NCBI GenBank assembly: GCA_005116775.1
Contig: SWDN01000002.1
Location: 25,758-59,158, forward strand
From: Nitrospira sp.
Lineage (GTDB): Bacteria > Nitrospirota > Nitrospiria > Nitrospirales > Nitrospiraceae
DNA: 33,401 bases
Reading direction: 5' to 3'
Shown here: positions 15,540-24,878 of the stretch, in pieces
How positions within the stretch are numbered: position 1 is the stretch's first letter
Layout: each line of letters opens with the position of its first letter
Position numbers and translations under genes: made by a program
The notes under the pieces: generated by a model
What the model was told of the DNA's origin: nothing
Seen by the model: the letters and a program-made list of their open reading frames with translations, nothing else
Database searches by the model: none

Positions 15540-16403
15540 TCAGCGAGGATCGCTTTTCTGGTGTGGGTGGAGGCGCTCGCTGAGCACGGGATACTTGGCT
15601 TGGCTCATCCCAAAGTTTCCGCCAACTGAATCAGCCGCGATCACGCGGAGGGCGATTCCGTCCGGCGCGTCGTTCGGAAGGGGAACGAAGAACGGGGCTT
15701 CGAACGTGGCCTGCTCTCCGCTGTAGAACATTTGAAGTCGTTCAAGCACACGATCGCCGATCATCAATTCGCCGTAGATGCGGATCTTCCGGGAGTCCCA
15801 GTCTCCATGCGGACGAACCAGCGCTCCGGACAACGTTCGGATTGAGGCGCGCAGGATCACGTCGTCTTTAGCAATCAGGGCCTCGCCCGGTTTCGGATGT
15901 TCGATCTGGATAATATAGCCGTAAAGATGAAGGACAATTCCATCGTTGGTCATGTCTTGTCCGGGAATGAGCCACACCGTTGTCGAGGCTCGTTGGGACG
16001 ATGCCGAGTAGGCGAGTGGCCCTTCGGCGGTCACTTCAATCAGCGTGGGCTGGAGCAAATCGAAGGTTGTGGTAAAGGCTGCCGCCGGCCGGGAGCTATA
16101 GCGAGGCTCTTCCATGAGGCGCGGCGTTCTCATGATTTGGTTTTGGTCGCCGGCCTCGCCTTGTTGAATGCCGGTGGCCAGGATCTGTTTGGTGGCCACG
16201 TCGGTGATCGTCACGCGAGCGCCGCCGACATTTTTGCCCAGGACCATCGAGCCGTTTGCCACGACGCGAACGAGAATGGTCGTCGGTTTAGGATCGTTGA
16301 GGTGAAGGTCTGGAGAAAGTCCCTCTGTGACAGGTGCCGCAAGGCAAGGAACTGGGATGAGGCATGCAGCAAGCGCTACCGTTAGCCTCATGCAGTGGGT
16401 CAT
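15540..16403 (-). CDS. Hypothetical exported protein
   Basis: I do not recognise a named family. The 287-aa protein starts with a signal peptide (LTVALAACLIPVPCLAA). The mature part looks beta-rich, with alternating hydrophobic residues and phrases such as GGARVTITDV and LIEVTAEGPL, compatible with immunoglobulin-like or carboxypeptidase-regulatory-like folds. A periplasmic or surface location is expected. Its ATG overlaps the metG stop codon (ATGA), which implies translation coupled to metG. An ATG four codons in is an alternative start. The C-terminus is basic and histidine-containing (LHPHQKSDPR). Confidence 0.75.
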   Translation of the reverse strand: MTHCMRLTVALAACLIPVPCLAAPVTEGLSPDLHLNDPKPTTILVRVVANGSMVLGKNVGGARVTITDVATKQILATGIQQGEAGDQNQIMRTPRLMEEPRYSSRPAAAFTTTFDLLQPTLIEVTAEGPLAYSASSQRASTTVWLIPGQDMTNDGIVLHLYGYIIQIEHPKPGEALIAKDDVILRASIRTLSGALVRPHGDWDSRKIRIYGELMIGDRVLERLQMFYSGEQATFEAPFFVPLPNDAPDGIALRVIAADSVGGNFGMSQAKYPVLSERLHPHQKSDPR

Positions 16404-17953
16404 TTCACTTTCGTGCCCGGTTCGACGTCTTCCAAGAGCGTGACGAGGCCTCGGACTTCGCTGTCGCCTGCCGCGAGAACCATGCCCTGCGATTCGATGC
16501 CCATCAACTTCGCCGGTTTCAAATTGGCAACGATGACGATGGTTTTTCCGATCAAGGCTTCTGGCTCATACTTCTTGCCGATGCCGGCGACGATTTGACG
16601 TTGTTCGGCTCCAACCGCGACTTGAAGCTTGAGGAGCTTCTCAGATTTCGGCACACGTTCGGCACTGAGGACTTTCGCAGTCTTGAGCTGAACCTTCATG
16701 AACTCGTCGATGGTGATCTGGGCTGGTGCCGCGGGCGTTGGTGTTGCAGGGGCTGGTGTTTGTGGAGCTGTAGTTGTCGGTACTGGTGTAGCAGCCGTCG
16801 GTTGCGGGGGAGTTGGTGTATCGCTCACGGTCTTGGCTCCTTGTGGTTTTGATTCAATACGAGGGAAGAGGCTGCCGCCTTTGCTAATTAAGATACCTGT
16901 AGCGCCAGTAATAGCGGTGCCAATAAGGCCTATTGTGCGATCCCTTTCTGTTGCCTCCTGCGCTATGAATTGATCACGCCATTCGAACGATGCTGGCGGC
17001 ACTGCTTTTGAAAAGTCGATTGCGAGGCCGAGTTGATCCGCCATGTCTGAGGCGGTCTTGGGCATGTACGGATAAATGAGGACAGATAAAAGGCGAAGGG
17101 CTTTCCACGCTGTGTTCAGGACAGTTCTTAGGCGCGGTTGGTCTTCCGAATTCTTTGCTAGTTTCCAAGGTGCCGCTTTATCAATGTATTCGTCACACAG
17201 GCCGATTAGCTCCCAGATTGCCTGGAGATTTTCTCGAAAGGCGAGTGCGCTGAATCCCTGATCGATTCGTTCAGGGAGGCTTATCGCTGTTGCGGCGATC
17301 CGGATTTCGAGTTCGGGAAGGGCTGGAGTGCCAGCTGCTGGAATGGTGCCGTTGGCGAATCGCTCAATCATGGTGAGGGTACGACTGAGAAGATTCCCAA
17401 TTCCGTTCGCCAGGTCACTATTAATATTGATGACCATCGCGGATTGTGAAAAGTCGCCGTCTTGTCCAAAGGGCACTTCTCGTAATAAGAAATACCGGAA
17501 CGCATCAGCGCCGAACGCATCGACCATCTTGTTTGGATCGACGACGTTGCCGCGACTCTTCGACATCTTCTCTCCATCGACGGTCCACCATCCGTGGGCG
17601 AAGATAGTATCTGGGAGTGGTAGGTCGAGGGCCATTAACATGGTGGACCAATAGACGGCGTGAGTGGTGAGGATATCCTTGCCGACCAGATGGACATTCG
17701 CGGGCCAGAATTGATTGAACGACGGTTTTTTCGGAAGGTACTCCAATGCGGAAACATAATTCACGAGTGCGTCGAACCAGACATAGGTGACATAGTCTTT
17801 ATCGAACGGCAGTTCGATTCCCCACGAGAGACGCGATTTGGGTCGGGAGATCGACAGGTCGCCAAGCTTCTGGGTGGTCAAGAATCCCAGGACTTCATTG
17901 CGGCGTGATTCAGGGCGGATGAAGTTTGGATGTTGCTTGATGTGGTTCCGGTG
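16400..17953 (-). pseudogene. metG: Methionyl-tRNA synthetase lacking its N-terminal catalytic half
   Basis: From about 17953 the frame reads HIKQHPNFIRPESRRNEV, then WFDALVNYVSALEY and the KMSKS loop (nt 17555-17569), followed by the anticodon-binding helical domain. A Pro/Thr/Ala-rich linker leads to the C-terminal tRNA-binding (EMAP-like) domain ending LLEDVEPGTKVK. The first 200 or so residues, with the HIGH motif and zinc insertion, are missing; instead the sequence joins the 5' end of holB. An ATG at 17980 opens the frame artificially. MetRS is essential, so a second copy, an assembly fault or strain mixture must be considered. Confidence 0.85.
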
Positions 17954-18116
17954 GCCGTTCGCAGTTGAGCGCTTGCGCAAGGCGAATGGCCGTCAACCGT
18001 TTCCCGATCGCGTCCTCACCATGGAAGAGATAGGCGTGAGCGAGGCGCTCATGGGTGACGGCGGATTGTAACAATGCGATGGATTGTTGGTGGCCGATAC
18101 AGTCGCGAAAGGGCAT
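17945..18116 (-). pseudogene. holB: DNA polymerase III delta' subunit, 5' remnant
   Basis: The first 55 residues are typical of HolB: an initial IGHQQSIALLQ, then LAHAYLFHGEDAIGKR in place of the Walker A loop and LAQALNCERPPEP. The clamp-loader subunit would normally be around 300 residues or more. After about nt 17955 the DNA continues as the middle of metG in another frame, so the HolB frame ends with about a dozen unrelated residues. The ATG at 18116 begins one base after the tmk stop codon, the common tmk-holB arrangement. Confidence 0.75.
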
Positions 18117-18117
18117 G

Positions 18118-18783
18118 CTATCTCCGGCGGCGTTGTCGAGCGATCCAGCCTACCACGATCTCGGTGAGCTCGTCCTGGACTTCCTGCGCAGGCCGGTTCG
18201 CGTTCACAATCCTCATGCGGCCTGGTTCTTCGGCGGCGAGCGCCAGAAATCCTCGACGCACCTTTCGGTGGAACCGTTCCGTTTCCCTGTCCAGTCGGTT
18301 CTGTTCGCCACGATCAGATCGCCGTCTGGCGAGGCCTATTGATACCGGGAGGTCGAGTACGAGGGTCAGATCCGGTGTGAGTCCGCCGGTGGCGATGTCG
18401 TTGGCCGCTCGCAGCCATTGGAGATCGAGCCCGCGTGCGAATCCTTGATAGGCGAACGTCGAATCGGAAAACCGGTCGCAGAGCACCACGGCGCCTTGTT
18501 GCAACGCCGGCAGGATACGATGCGTGACATGCTGACATCTCGCAGCGAGAATCAGCAGTGCTTCGGTTTGAGGTGCGACTGGTTCATGGGACGATGCCGT
18601 GAGGAGGATGTGTCGGATTGCTTCGGCGGTCGCCGTGCCGCCTGGCTCCCTGGTTTGGAGTATGCGGTGCCCAGCCTGAATCAGCACCTGCGCGAGGTGA
18701 CTGATCTGGGTGCTTTTCCCGCTGCCTTCGATCCCCTCCAGGGTAATGAAGAGGCCAGGGATCTGCGATTTCTTTCTCCCCAT
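18118..18783 (-). CDS. tmk: Thymidylate kinase
   Basis: Tmk phosphorylates dTMP to dTDP for DNA synthesis. From the ATG at 18783 it is 221 aa. The P-loop is LEGIEGSGKST (residues 15-25), followed by TREPGG and the substrate motif DRFSDSTFAYQG. The LID region has the arginine-rich RRRSDRG. The open frame extends upstream, but the added residues lack similarity, and the inner start gives the standard N-terminus. holB follows with a single base between the genes. Confidence 0.95.
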   Translation of the reverse strand: MGRKKSQIPGLFITLEGIEGSGKSTQISHLAQVLIQAGHRILQTREPGGTATAEAIRHILLTASSHEPVAPQTEALLILAARCQHVTHRILPALQQGAVVLCDRFSDSTFAYQGFARGLDLQWLRAANDIATGGLTPDLTLVLDLPVSIGLARRRSDRGEQNRLDRETERFHRKVRRGFLALAAEEPGRMRIVNANRPAQEVQDELTEIVVGWIARQRRRR

Positions 18784-18914
18784 CGTTAAGGTCTCATCGC
18801 GGTGAAGAAAACGCGCGGGATGGTATTCCAAGTTATTGAAAATAGCAAGAAAAGGCTTGCGAGGATTTCGGAATTCTCTGTATGATGACACCCGACATCT
18901 ACCCGCACATGTGT

Positions 18915-19583
18915 ATGCTGAAAACCTTGCTAAAGCGTTACTTTCTGACGGGTTTGCTCGTCATTATTCCCATCTGGGGAACGATCCTTATTTTAAAGGC
19001 GTTGTTTGTGGCAGTCGATGGGATTCTTGGGGATCTTCTGGTTCGGTTGGTGCCAAGCCATTATGTGCCGGGGCTGGGAATTCTGACGTTAATCGTCTTG
19101 GTCTTTACAGTCGGGTTGCTTGCCACGAACTTTATAGGCCGGCAAATCGTAAAGTGGTGGGAGGAATTGTTGAATCGTGTGCCGCTTGTCCGGGGGATCT
19201 ACTCGACATTAAAATCCATGATGGATATTTTGTCGTTCACGGATCGTGCGTCATACAACCGCGTCGTGATGATTCAATTTCCCAAAAATGGCCACTATTG
19301 TCTTGCCTTCGTGACGGGCGTGACCAAAGCGGACGCGCAAGAACTTGTGCAGGAGCCGCTGATCCATGTGTATGTGCCGACGTCGCCCAATCCGACGTCG
19401 GGGTATTTTCTGTTGGTGCCGGAACATGAAGTCACGTCCGTCGATATCAGTGTAGAAGAAGCGATGAAGCTCATCGTCTCAGGTGGGCTCTGCTCACCGT
19501 CCACGTCGCTGGCGTCGGCTGTGACGGCCGCTGCGAAGTGGAGCGAGGTCAAACAGCCTGAAACGGGAGTACCAATCGGATGA
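18915..19583 (+). CDS. DUF502-family membrane protein
   Basis: The protein is about 222 aa. Two hydrophobic helices (FLTGLLVIIPIWGTILIL and ILTLIVLVFTVGLLA) flank a short loop, and a soluble domain follows with the family phrases RVPLVRGIYSTLKSM, VVMIQFP and PTSPNPTSGYFLLVP. DUF502 proteins are conserved in many bacteria and plants, but have no agreed biochemical role. The start at 18915 matches the usual family N-terminus (LKTLLKRYFLTG); an ATG at 18882 is possible and neither has a clear ribosome binding site. Its stop overlaps the glmU ATG, implying coupling. Confidence 0.85.
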   Translation: MLKTLLKRYFLTGLLVIIPIWGTILILKALFVAVDGILGDLLVRLVPSHYVPGLGILTLIVLVFTVGLLATNFIGRQIVKWWEELLNRVPLVRGIYSTLKSMMDILSFTDRASYNRVVMIQFPKNGHYCLAFVTGVTKADAQELVQEPLIHVYVPTSPNPTSGYFLLVPEHEVTSVDISVEEAMKLIVSGGLCSPSTSLASAVTAAAKWSEVKQPETGVPIG

Positions 19584-21184
19584 ATCGTTCACGAGCGAGG
19601 GAGGTCTCGGCGGTGAAGAAGCCGGTCAATTCAGATCAGCAGGGGAAGGTCGCCGGCCTTGCGGTGGTTGTCATGGCTGCCGGGCTTGGTAAGCGCATGC
19701 GCTCAAAACAGGCGAAGGTGCTGCATCGGGTGGCCGGCCAGGAGATGGTGCTCTATTCAGTGAGGCTCGGACTGCGCCTCGCCGGGGATCGTGTGGCTGT
19801 TGTTGTGGGGCATCAGGCCGATTTGGTTCGCCAAGCGATTGTCCGTGCGACATCAGGCAAGAGCGACGGCTCTCCCGTTGCGATAGTCGAACAACAGGAA
19901 CAATTGGGTACGGGGCATGCGGTGTTGCAGAGCCGTCCGGTCTTCGCGGTAGGCAAGCGGGGTGCCCCATCCAGGTATCTCATTCTGAACGGCGATACGC
20001 CGCTACTGCAGGAAAAGACTGTGCGCGAACTCCTTCGCGTTCATGAGGCGGAACGCGCGACTGTGACCATTTTGACCGCGATGCTCGAAGATGCAAGCGG
20101 GTATGGACGGGTTGTGCGCGCGCACTCAGTCGAGCGTGGCGTTTCTCGCATCGTCGAAGACCGTGACGCCAACACGGAAGAACGAGCGATCCATGAAATC
20201 AATGTGGGCACCTATGTGGTCGACGGGGAATTTCTCTTCAACGCCTTGGAGAAGCTCGATCCCAGCAACGCGCAAGGGGAATATTATTTGACGGAGATCG
20301 TGCATCTTGCGGCGGAACAAGGACGTCGGGTGGCCGCTGTGACGCTCGATAATCCCGATGAAGGCCTTGGCGTCAATACGCGCCGGCAGCTTGCCGAAGC
20401 AGAACGAGTGGTTCGGCAACAAATCCGGGACCGGTGGCTGGATGCCGGGGTGACGATGATCGATCCAGCCTCAACCTGGATCGATGCCACAGTGACGATT
20501 GGGAAAGACACGGTTCTGTATCCCAACGTGACACTAGAAGGCACGACGGTTATTGGAGAGGATTGTGTGCTCCGTTCCTCTACCCGGCTGACAAATTGTA
20601 CTCTCGGCAACGGTGTTGAGATTCTCGATCATTGTGTCTTTGCCGACTCCCAGATTGAGGACAGCGCGCACCTGGGTCCGTTTGTCCATCTGCGGCCCGG
20701 TGTGGTGGTGCGGAAGAGGGCCAAGGTCGGGAACTTTGTGGAAATGAAAAAAACCGATCTGGGCGAAGGATCGAAGGCGAACCATCTGAGTTACCTCGGG
20801 GACACAACGATTGGGAAAGGGGTCAACATCGGCGCCGGCACGATCACATGTAATTACGATGGTGTGCGAAAGTATCAGACGGTGATCGGGGACGGGGTCT
20901 TTCTCGGCAGCGATACGCAGTTGATCGCACCAGTGACAGTGGGGGCGGGAGCGATCATTGCAGCCGGTACCACCGTCACGGAAGATGTGCCGGCAGACGC
21001 CTTGGTGATCGGCCGGGTGCCTCAAGTGAATCGCGCGGGATGGGCTACGCGCCGGCGAGCCCTGCAAGCCAGCGTGAATCGTGAAACAACATCCACTCGC
21101 CTCACGCCTTACGCCTCACGCCTTACGAAGAAACAACCGCTGGTTTCAAAGGCTAAGCCAGTGAAGAACCGTAGTAGGAGCTAA
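19580..21184 (+). CDS. glmU: Bifunctional UDP-GlcNAc pyrophosphorylase / glucosamine-1-phosphate acetyltransferase
   Basis: GlmU performs the last two steps to UDP-N-acetylglucosamine, the precursor of peptidoglycan and LPS. The N-terminal uridyltransferase has the nucleotide loop LAVVVMAAGLGKRM (residues 27-40) and GTGHAVLQS. The C-terminal left-handed beta-helix has the catalytic histidine His402 in NHLSYLGD and the acetyl-CoA-binding CNYDG region. At 534 aa it is long: the N-terminus carries about 24 extra residues and the C-terminus a basic tail. The ATG at 19580 overlaps the preceding stop; a GTG at 19613, preceded by gggagg, could be the true start. Part of the tail is encoded by a 7-bp repeat. 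Confidence 0.95.
   Translation: MNRSRAREVSAVKKPVNSDQQGKVAGLAVVVMAAGLGKRMRSKQAKVLHRVAGQEMVLYSVRLGLRLAGDRVAVVVGHQADLVRQAIVRATSGKSDGSPVAIVEQQEQLGTGHAVLQSRPVFAVGKRGAPSRYLILNGDTPLLQEKTVRELLRVHEAERATVTILTAMLEDASGYGRVVRAHSVERGVSRIVEDRDANTEERAIHEINVGTYVVDGEFLFNALEKLDPSNAQGEYYLTEIVHLAAEQGRRVAAVTLDNPDEGLGVNTRRQLAEAERVVRQQIRDRWLDAGVTMIDPASTWIDATVTIGKDTVLYPNVTLEGTTVIGEDCVLRSSTRLTNCTLGNGVEILDHCVFADSQIEDSAHLGPFVHLRPGVVVRKRAKVGNFVEMKKTDLGEGSKANHLSYLGDTTIGKGVNIGAGTITCNYDGVRKYQTVIGDGVFLGSDTQLIAPVTVGAGAIIAAGTTVTEDVPADALVIGRVPQVNRAGWATRRRALQASVNRETTSTRLTPYASRLTKKQPLVSKAKPVKNRSRS
21073..21128. repeat. 7-bp periodic array inside the glmU 3' end
   Basis: Units ctcacgc and cttacgc alternate without interruption from 21101, flanked on the left by the complementary words cgtgaat and cgtgaaa. 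The block can fold on itself. It is translated in the glmU frame as TRLTPYASRL, which has no counterpart in the enzyme family. Confidence 0.75.
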
Positions 21185-21188
21185 AAAT

Positions 21189-23018
21189 ATGTGTGGAATC
21201 GTCGGGTACGTGGGCGATCAGCAGACGGTGCCGATTCTGATCGGCGGTCTTGCCAAGCTGGAGTATCGAGGCTACGACTCAGCCGGCGTTGCGGTACTGC
21301 AAGGCGAGAAAATTGAAGTCCGGCGTAGTGTTGGAAAATTGGCTAATCTTCAGAAGTCGCTTAAGGAAAAAGATCTCAAGGGTACGGTGGGAATCGGCCA
21401 TACGCGATGGGCGACCCATGGGAAACCCTCGGAGCAAAACGCTCACCCGCACCGCTCGAAAGGCTGCGTGCTCGTGCACAACGGCATCATTGAAAACTAT
21501 CAGCCGTTGAAACAGCAATTGGAGAAAGAGGGCTACACGTTTCGCTCAGAGACAGACACGGAAGTGGTGGCGCATCTGATCGATAAATATCTCGAACAGG
21601 GTATGAAGCTGGCCGAAGCGGTGCGATCTGCCACGAAGGATGTGCGAGGGAGCTATGCGCTCGCCGTCATTTCTGAGCGGGAGCCGGGCACGATGATCGC
21701 AGCGCGCTCTGGATGCCCGTTGGTCGTGGGCACAACCGCCAAGGCGTCTTTCGTTGCGTCAGATGTCATGGCCATGCTCGCCCATACCCGTGATGTGACC
21801 TACCTCGAAGAAGGCGATGTCGCGGTCGTCACCGCAACGGACATCTCTTTCACCGATACTGAGGGCCGTTCTGTCAAGCGGAAGGCAGCGAAGATCACCT
21901 GGGATGCGGCAGCGGCGGAAAAGAGTGGATTCCCCCACTTCATGCTGAAGGAAATTCACGAACAACCGCAGACGATTCTCGACACGATGCGCGGGCGCTA
22001 TTCCTACGAGAGCGGCGAAGCGGATCTGCCGGATATCGGATTGACGCCGAAAGAGTTTGCGGCAGTCGGGCGGATCTGGATCGTGGCCTGCGGCACATCG
22101 TGGCACGCGGGGCTTGTTGGAAAGTATCTGCTGGAGGAGATGGTTCGTACGCCGGTGCAAGTCGATATCGGCAGCGAATTCCGTTACCGGAATCCATTGG
22201 TCGGGAAAGACGATCTTTTTATCACGATCTCGCAGTCCGGCGAGACGGCGGATACGCTGGCCGCTGCGCGTGAAGCCAAGGAAAAAGGCGCGCGTGTCGT
22301 GTCGATCGTGAACGTGGTGGGCAGCACTCTGGCTCGCGAATCGGACGGCGCACTCTATACACATTGCGGGCCTGAAATCGGCGTCGCCTCGACGAAAGCC
22401 TTCACCGCGCAGCTGACGGCGCTGTATATGCTGGCATTGCATTTGGGCCGCGTGCGCGGAACCCTGTCTGTCGCAGACGGCAAGGCCTGGCTTGATCGCC
22501 TCGTGAGGCTTCCGGTATTGGTCGAACGAGTGCTCGGTCGCGAGGCGGAGATTGTCGCGATTGCCAAGCGGTATTACAAGAAACGGAACTTTTTATTCCT
22601 CGGTCGCGGCATCAACTTTCCCATTGCCCTCGAAGGCGCGTTGAAGTTGAAAGAAGTGTCCTATATCCATGCGGAAGGTTATGCCGCAGGAGAGATGAAA
22701 CACGGTCCGATCGCGCTCATCGACAAGGATATGCCGGTGGTCGTGTTGGCGCCGAAGGATCGATTGTATGAAAAGACGGTAAGCAATCTGATGGAAGTGA
22801 AAGCCCGGCATGCGCCGGTCATCGCGTTCGTGGCAGAAGGCGAGCGGGAGTTAGGGAGGATCGCCGACGCGGTATTCACGATTCCCGATACCCATCCGTT
22901 GCTCTCGCCTATTTTGTTTACGATCCCCTTGCAGCTTCTGGCGTATCATATTGCGGTCCTGCGCGGTGCGGATGTGGATCAGCCGCGGAATTTAGCCAAA
23001 AGCGTCACGGTCGAATGA
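21189..23018 (+). CDS. glmS: Glutamine-fructose-6-phosphate aminotransferase (isomerising)
   Basis: GlmS makes glucosamine-6-phosphate from fructose-6-phosphate and glutamine, opening hexosamine synthesis. The 609-aa protein begins MCGIVGY, so Cys2 becomes the N-terminal nucleophile of the glutaminase domain. Conserved GHTRWATHG, HNGIIENY and ETDTEV are present. Two SIS sugar-binding domains follow (SQSGETADT and a later equivalent), and the protein ends with DQPRNLAKSVTVE. The ribosome binding site taggag lies at the end of glmU, four bases separate the genes, and no space exists for a glmS ribozyme. With glmU it forms a UDP-GlcNAc operon. Confidence 0.97.
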   Translation: MCGIVGYVGDQQTVPILIGGLAKLEYRGYDSAGVAVLQGEKIEVRRSVGKLANLQKSLKEKDLKGTVGIGHTRWATHGKPSEQNAHPHRSKGCVLVHNGIIENYQPLKQQLEKEGYTFRSETDTEVVAHLIDKYLEQGMKLAEAVRSATKDVRGSYALAVISEREPGTMIAARSGCPLVVGTTAKASFVASDVMAMLAHTRDVTYLEEGDVAVVTATDISFTDTEGRSVKRKAAKITWDAAAAEKSGFPHFMLKEIHEQPQTILDTMRGRYSYESGEADLPDIGLTPKEFAAVGRIWIVACGTSWHAGLVGKYLLEEMVRTPVQVDIGSEFRYRNPLVGKDDLFITISQSGETADTLAAAREAKEKGARVVSIVNVVGSTLARESDGALYTHCGPEIGVASTKAFTAQLTALYMLALHLGRVRGTLSVADGKAWLDRLVRLPVLVERVLGREAEIVAIAKRYYKKRNFLFLGRGINFPIALEGALKLKEVSYIHAEGYAAGEMKHGPIALIDKDMPVVVLAPKDRLYEKTVSNLMEVKARHAPVIAFVAEGERELGRIADAVFTIPDTHPLLSPILFTIPLQLLAYHIAVLRGADVDQPRNLAKSVTVE

Positions 23019-23257
23019 GGGGTGGCTGTGGGCTTTCTTGCTCGTAGTATAAATTGAAAATACAAACCCTGCCGGGCCCATCAAATCTTCATTCCGAATA
23101 CGTTTCTCTTACATAGTATAAACGTGTGCCCTCTGGGCACAATTCGTGGCATCCACAAGGGAAACATGTGCGATGCATCAGATGTTCTAAGGATGTTGGG
23201 CGAGCGTTAGGGGAGGGCTGCCTTTTAGTGGGCAGTACCACTATGTTTGCATGTGCG
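23019..23257. other. Convergent intergenic region, AT-rich centre
   Basis: The gap separates convergent glmS and wecB. The word tagtataaa occurs twice, about 70 nt apart (near 23046 and 23115), in a locally AT-rich patch. A small hairpin gtgcc-ctctg-ggcac lies at 23126-23140 without a T-run. No gene is supported. Confidence 0.45.
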
Positions 23258-24358
23258 CTATTTCTGGGTGAGTAATCGTTCCAGATGCCCGACAATCCGC
23301 TCTGCGGCCTTGCCGTCCCATTTAGGAGGAATCGCACCTTTCTTCCACTGCCCTGCCATGAGCCGTGCTAGCGCCGGAGGGAGCTTGCACGGATCGGTCC
23401 CAATGAGTTCGTTCGTCCCGATCGTGATGGTCTCCGGTCGTTCGGTGTTGTCGCGCAGGGTCAAGCAGGGTACGCCAAGCACCGTGGTTTCCTCGGTGAT
23501 GCCACCGGAGTCGGTAATGACCCCGCGGGCATGTTTCACCAGATAGTTGAACTCAAGGTAGCCCAGCGGGTCGACATAATTCAGCTGCGGTGTCCTGTTA
23601 TCGAGATCACGAAGATTCTTTGCGGTTCGCGGATGGACGGGAAACACCACCGGCAAACCGCGCGTGCCTTCGGCTATTGCACGGAGTAGCTGAAGTAACT
23701 GATGCTCACCATCTACATTCGCCGGTCGATGCAGGGTGACGACAAAATATTTTCCGGGTTCAAGCGAGAGCGATTCCCAACAGGCAGGCGGACGCAAGTG
23801 AGGGAGTTGCTTGAGCAGGGTGTCAATCATCGTATTGCCGACGAAAAAGATTCGGTCGTCCGTGACACCTGAGCGCCGCAGATTGTCATTCGCGGTTTCG
23901 CTGGTGGTGAAAAACCAGTTTGTGATGGCGTCGGTCACCACTCGGTTTATTTCCTCCGGCATGGTCCAGTCGCCTGAGCGTATGCCGCCCTCCACATGCG
24001 CCACCGGTATTCCCAATTTACGGGCGGCGATGGAACAAGCCATGGTTGAGGTCACGTCTCCCACGACCAGACAGAGGTCGCTCTTCTGCTTCAGCAGGAC
24101 CTTCTCGTAGTTCACCATGATGGCAGCGGTCTGCTCAGCCTGGCTGCCAGAGCCGACTTCTAGATTGATGTCGGGATCGGGGATACCGAGCTCCTCGAAG
24201 AAACTGCCGGACATGGCGCGGTCGTAATGTTGGCCTGTATGGATCAGGCGAAAGCGTAACATGCTGCCCCGCGTCTTGGCCGCGTTCAGCGCGTCGATGA
24301 TGGGCGCAATCTTCATAAAGTTGGGCCGCGCTCCGGCGATCAGATCAATCTGCTTCAT
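23258..24358 (-). CDS. wecB: UDP-N-acetylglucosamine 2-epimerase (non-hydrolysing)
   Basis: The enzyme interconverts UDP-GlcNAc and UDP-ManNAc for surface polysaccharides. The 366-aa length is typical. Family segments include GARPNFMKIAPI at the N-terminus, VVGDVTSTMA, HVEGGIRSGD, FPVHPRT and the UDP-binding TDSGGITEETTVLGVPCLTLR with RPET following. It draws on the product of the convergent glmU/glmS genes, so its position may be functional, although it is transcribed separately. The ATG at 24358 gives a standard N-terminus. Confidence 0.95.
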   Translation of the reverse strand: MKQIDLIAGARPNFMKIAPIIDALNAAKTRGSMLRFRLIHTGQHYDRAMSGSFFEELGIPDPDINLEVGSGSQAEQTAAIMVNYEKVLLKQKSDLCLVVGDVTSTMACSIAARKLGIPVAHVEGGIRSGDWTMPEEINRVVTDAITNWFFTTSETANDNLRRSGVTDDRIFFVGNTMIDTLLKQLPHLRPPACWESLSLEPGKYFVVTLHRPANVDGEHQLLQLLRAIAEGTRGLPVVFPVHPRTAKNLRDLDNRTPQLNYVDPLGYLEFNYLVKHARGVITDSGGITEETTVLGVPCLTLRDNTERPETITIGTNELIGTDPCKLPPALARLMAGQWKKGAIPPKWDGKAAERIVGHLERLLTQK

Positions 24359-24878
24359 GGCTTGGCCTCAATAGGGATGAATACATAATGGATGGCGCAC
24401 CCTGCCCTCTTGAAGGGAGACAGCCGTAGATGGTGATGGCGGGTCTCAGGTGAGGGGATGCGCAGCCTGTTCATGGAAAACGTAACCGAATTGTGTCTAT
24501 TTCACAACTGAGAAACGTGTTCAGTCATCGGGTGTTATCACAGCCGGCTCTGCTCCGTCGGTATGCCGACGCGGCATGGATAGCCCACTCGCCCTTGACC
24601 TTTATCGCGGCGCGGTTGTCTCGTATGAAATAGGCATTGAGCGTGGCCCTGCCAATGACGACAGGTCGTGACCCTCACAGGAAAATTTCATGATGCTTTG
24701 AGGAGCTGCCAGCCTTGCCCTTATGGGTGTGTTCGTCATGATTTCCTCCAGAATTTCCCTGGAGTGTCTATGGGTTCCGTGATAATCTGACCCAAACATG
24801 TGATGAGGAAAATGGTGATTATGAGGGATTCTGTAGAGGCAGTGATGGTGAACGTTGTCGAAGAGGGAAGGGTGCGAG
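24359..24878. other. 520-nt divergent region between wecB and gatC
   Basis: This gap should contain promoters for wecB (minus) and the gat operon (plus), but no promoter with correct spacing could be chosen. It holds one possible small minus-strand gene (24602-24739) and a short hairpin (24746-24764). No other gene or RNA was recognised. Confidence 0.5.
24602..24739 (-). CDS. Possible 45-aa small protein
   Basis: A short minus-strand frame begins with an ATG at 24739, preceded at normal spacing by ggagg. The product (MTNTPIRARLAAPQS, ending SYETTAPR) has no recognisable domain, signal peptide or membrane segment. Its ribosome binding site lies in one arm of a 6-bp stem (ctccag/ctggag, 24746-24764), which could hinder translation. 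Support rests on the ribosome binding site alone, so it may not be a gene. Confidence 0.3.
   Translation of the reverse strand: MTNTPIRARLAAPQSIMKFSCEGHDLSSLAGPRSMPISYETTAPR

Noticed and set aside
21073-21128. Short repeats as a CRISPR array
   Set aside because: Units are 7 bp with no spacers of normal length and no cas genes nearby.
21170-21188. glmS ribozyme upstream of glmS
   Set aside because: Only four bases separate glmU and glmS, and no ribozyme core is visible.
21759-22442. 227-aa minus-strand open frame
   Set aside because: It lies wholly inside glmS on the other strand, has no recognisable domain, and reflects codon structure of the real gene.
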